DNA from: Idiomarina piscisalsi
Lineage (GTDB): Bacteria; Pseudomonadota; Gammaproteobacteria; Enterobacterales; Alteromonadaceae
Direction of reading: 5' to 3'
DNA length: 64,000 nt
NCBI RefSeq assembly: GCF_002211765.1
Contig: NZ_CP022133.1
Span: 124,001 to 188,000 of the forward strand
Part shown: positions 63,327 to 64,000 of the stretch, one piece after another
Numbering within the stretch: position 1 is the first letter of the stretch
Layout of the letters: each line of letters begins with the position of its first letter
Translations under genes and position numbers: made by a program
The notes under the pieces: generated by a model
What the model was told of the DNA's origin: nothing
Database searches by the model: none
Seen by the model: only the letters and a program-made list of their open reading frames with translations

Positions 63327-63605
63327 ATGAAAAACGAGCTAGACACAAAATTAATGCTTGATGCTTATGAAAAAATTCAGACCCACGGCGAAGCGCGTCA
63401 GGGACGCCATTATTTAGACGGCATAGAAGCTTATACCGATCATGACGGCTATACCGTTTTTTTAGAAGGTTACGGAGTCACGCTGACGCTTCAATTTCAT
63501 AGTTCTTACCACTTGAATTATGAGAACGAATCACAAGTCGATAAATTTATTCGAGCGGTAAAAAATATTGCGGACGGTTACGAGACACCAGGGTACGAGC
63601 GATGA
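63327..63605 (+). CDS. DUF3081-family small protein
   Basis: A 92-residue soluble protein matching DUF3081, found mainly in Shewanella, Vibrio and relatives. The conserved pattern includes LDAYEKIQTHGEA, LDGIEAYTDHDGYTVFLEG and a C-terminal helix (DKFIRAVKNIADGY). Function unknown. AAGAGG ribosome-binding site ahead of the ATG. Its TGA overlaps the ATG of the TrhA gene (ATGA), so they are translationally coupled. Confidence 0.85.
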   Translation: MKNELDTKLMLDAYEKIQTHGEARQGRHYLDGIEAYTDHDGYTVFLEGYGVTLTLQFHSSYHLNYENESQVDKFIRAVKNIADGYETPGYER

Positions 63606-64000
63606 GCCAGCATAAAGCCTACACGGCGATGGAAGAAGTCGCGCATGCGCTGACCCACGGTATTGGGGCGGCGTTAAGCATTGCGGCTTTAGTCGTCATG
63701 ATACTCTGGTCTGTCGCCTATGGCGACGCCTGGCACGTCGTTGCGGCAAGCGTTTACGGGGCGAGCCTTATTTTGCTCTACACGGCGTCAACGCTCTACC
63801 ATGCTTTTCCCTGGCCGAATATAAAAGCGGTGTTTCAGCAGCTTGATCATGCGGCTATTTATATTCTGATTGCCGGTACTTACACCCCATTTGCACTGAT
63901 TAATTTGCGCGGTGTCTGGGGCTGGACGTTACTGGGGATTGTCTGGGGTATTGCCATTGTCGGAGTGGTGCTTGAGCTGGCCATGACCAAACGTATTAAA
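63602..64000 (+). CDS. trhA: PAQR-family membrane homeostasis protein TrhA (hemolysin III), 3' end cut by window edge
   Basis: Only the first 133 residues are visible. HALTHGIGAALSI (about 15-27), STLYHAFPW (about 63-71) and QLDHAAIYILIAGTYTPF (about 80-97) are the PAQR/hemolysin III motifs, with their metal-binding His and Asp residues, and four of the expected seven helices can be seen. Members keep membrane fluidity in E. coli, and the hemolysin label is historical. The ATG overlaps the DUF3081 stop. Confidence 0.9.
   Translation, partial: MSQHKAYTAMEEVAHALTHGIGAALSIAALVVMILWSVAYGDAWHVVAASVYGASLILLYTASTLYHAFPWPNIKAVFQQLDHAAIYILIAGTYTPFALINLRGVWGWTLLGIVWGIAIVGVVLELAMTKRIK

Overview
The window looks like a chromosomal segment of a marine, aerobic gammaproteobacterium, most probably Idiomarina or a close relative in the Alteromonadales. 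This rests on gene order and protein character: the mrcA / pilMNOPQ / aroK / aroB / damX / dam block, the metJ-metL / rpmE / priA / ftsN / hslVU / rraA block and the yihY / dtd / yiiD block all keep gammaproteobacterial neighbourhoods, and a complete histidine-utilisation set fits an amino-acid-consuming marine bacterium. The species is inferred. I saw no rRNA, tRNA, CRISPR array, insertion sequence or prophage.

Layout. 1-8.2 kb: a truncated SLC13-type permease, a beta-propeller protein, a Fur-box-controlled pair (PepSY/DUF2271 and DUF4198), ferredoxin-NADP reductase, a Fe-S uracil-DNA-glycosylase-like protein, an ICMT-like methyltransferase, DUF1415 and a PAS-GAF-GGDEF diguanylate cyclase. 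8.2-16.7 kb: an HTH/membrane-protein pair, an SDR, a LysR regulator divergent from a Fur-controlled TonB receptor, phospholipase A and a large NIT-PAS-GGDEF-EAL protein. 16.7-23.5 kb: the most accessory-looking part. It holds three exported alpha/beta hydrolases interleaved with two complete two-component systems, with a dispersed 8-bp element (TGTCCGCT) in its gaps. 23.7-41.6 kb: mostly housekeeping (BaiN-like flavoprotein, peroxiredoxin, rsmJ, elaA, dam, damX, aroB, aroK, a compact type IV pilus assembly operon with a fused PilO-PilP protein, PBP1A, metL/metJ, malic enzyme, rpmE). 41.8-50.5 kb: priA, argS, ftsN-like, hslVU and a GGDEF/EAL protein. 50.7-57.4 kb: rraA-hutG, hutI, and hutC-hutU-hutH around a HutC palindrome. 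57.4-64 kb: yiiD-like, dtd, yihY, an SDR, stress/membrane small proteins, FMN reductase, MgtC, a TetR regulator, DUF3081 and a truncated hemolysin III/TrhA protein.

How genes work together. Two near-identical Fur boxes link the PepSY pair and the TonB receptor as an iron-starvation response. MetJ probably represses the divergent metL through tandem met boxes. HutC probably controls both hutI and hutCUH from one palindrome. Three GGDEF/EAL proteins set c-di-GMP: one intact cyclase, one bifunctional protein and one whose cyclase motif is degenerate but whose EAL domain is intact.

The best candidate for an undescribed system is 16.7-23.5 kb, where each two-component system sits in a probable operon with a secreted or lipid-anchored alpha/beta hydrolase. 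Several start codons were re-assigned from ribosome-binding sites and family N-termini; these are noted per gene.
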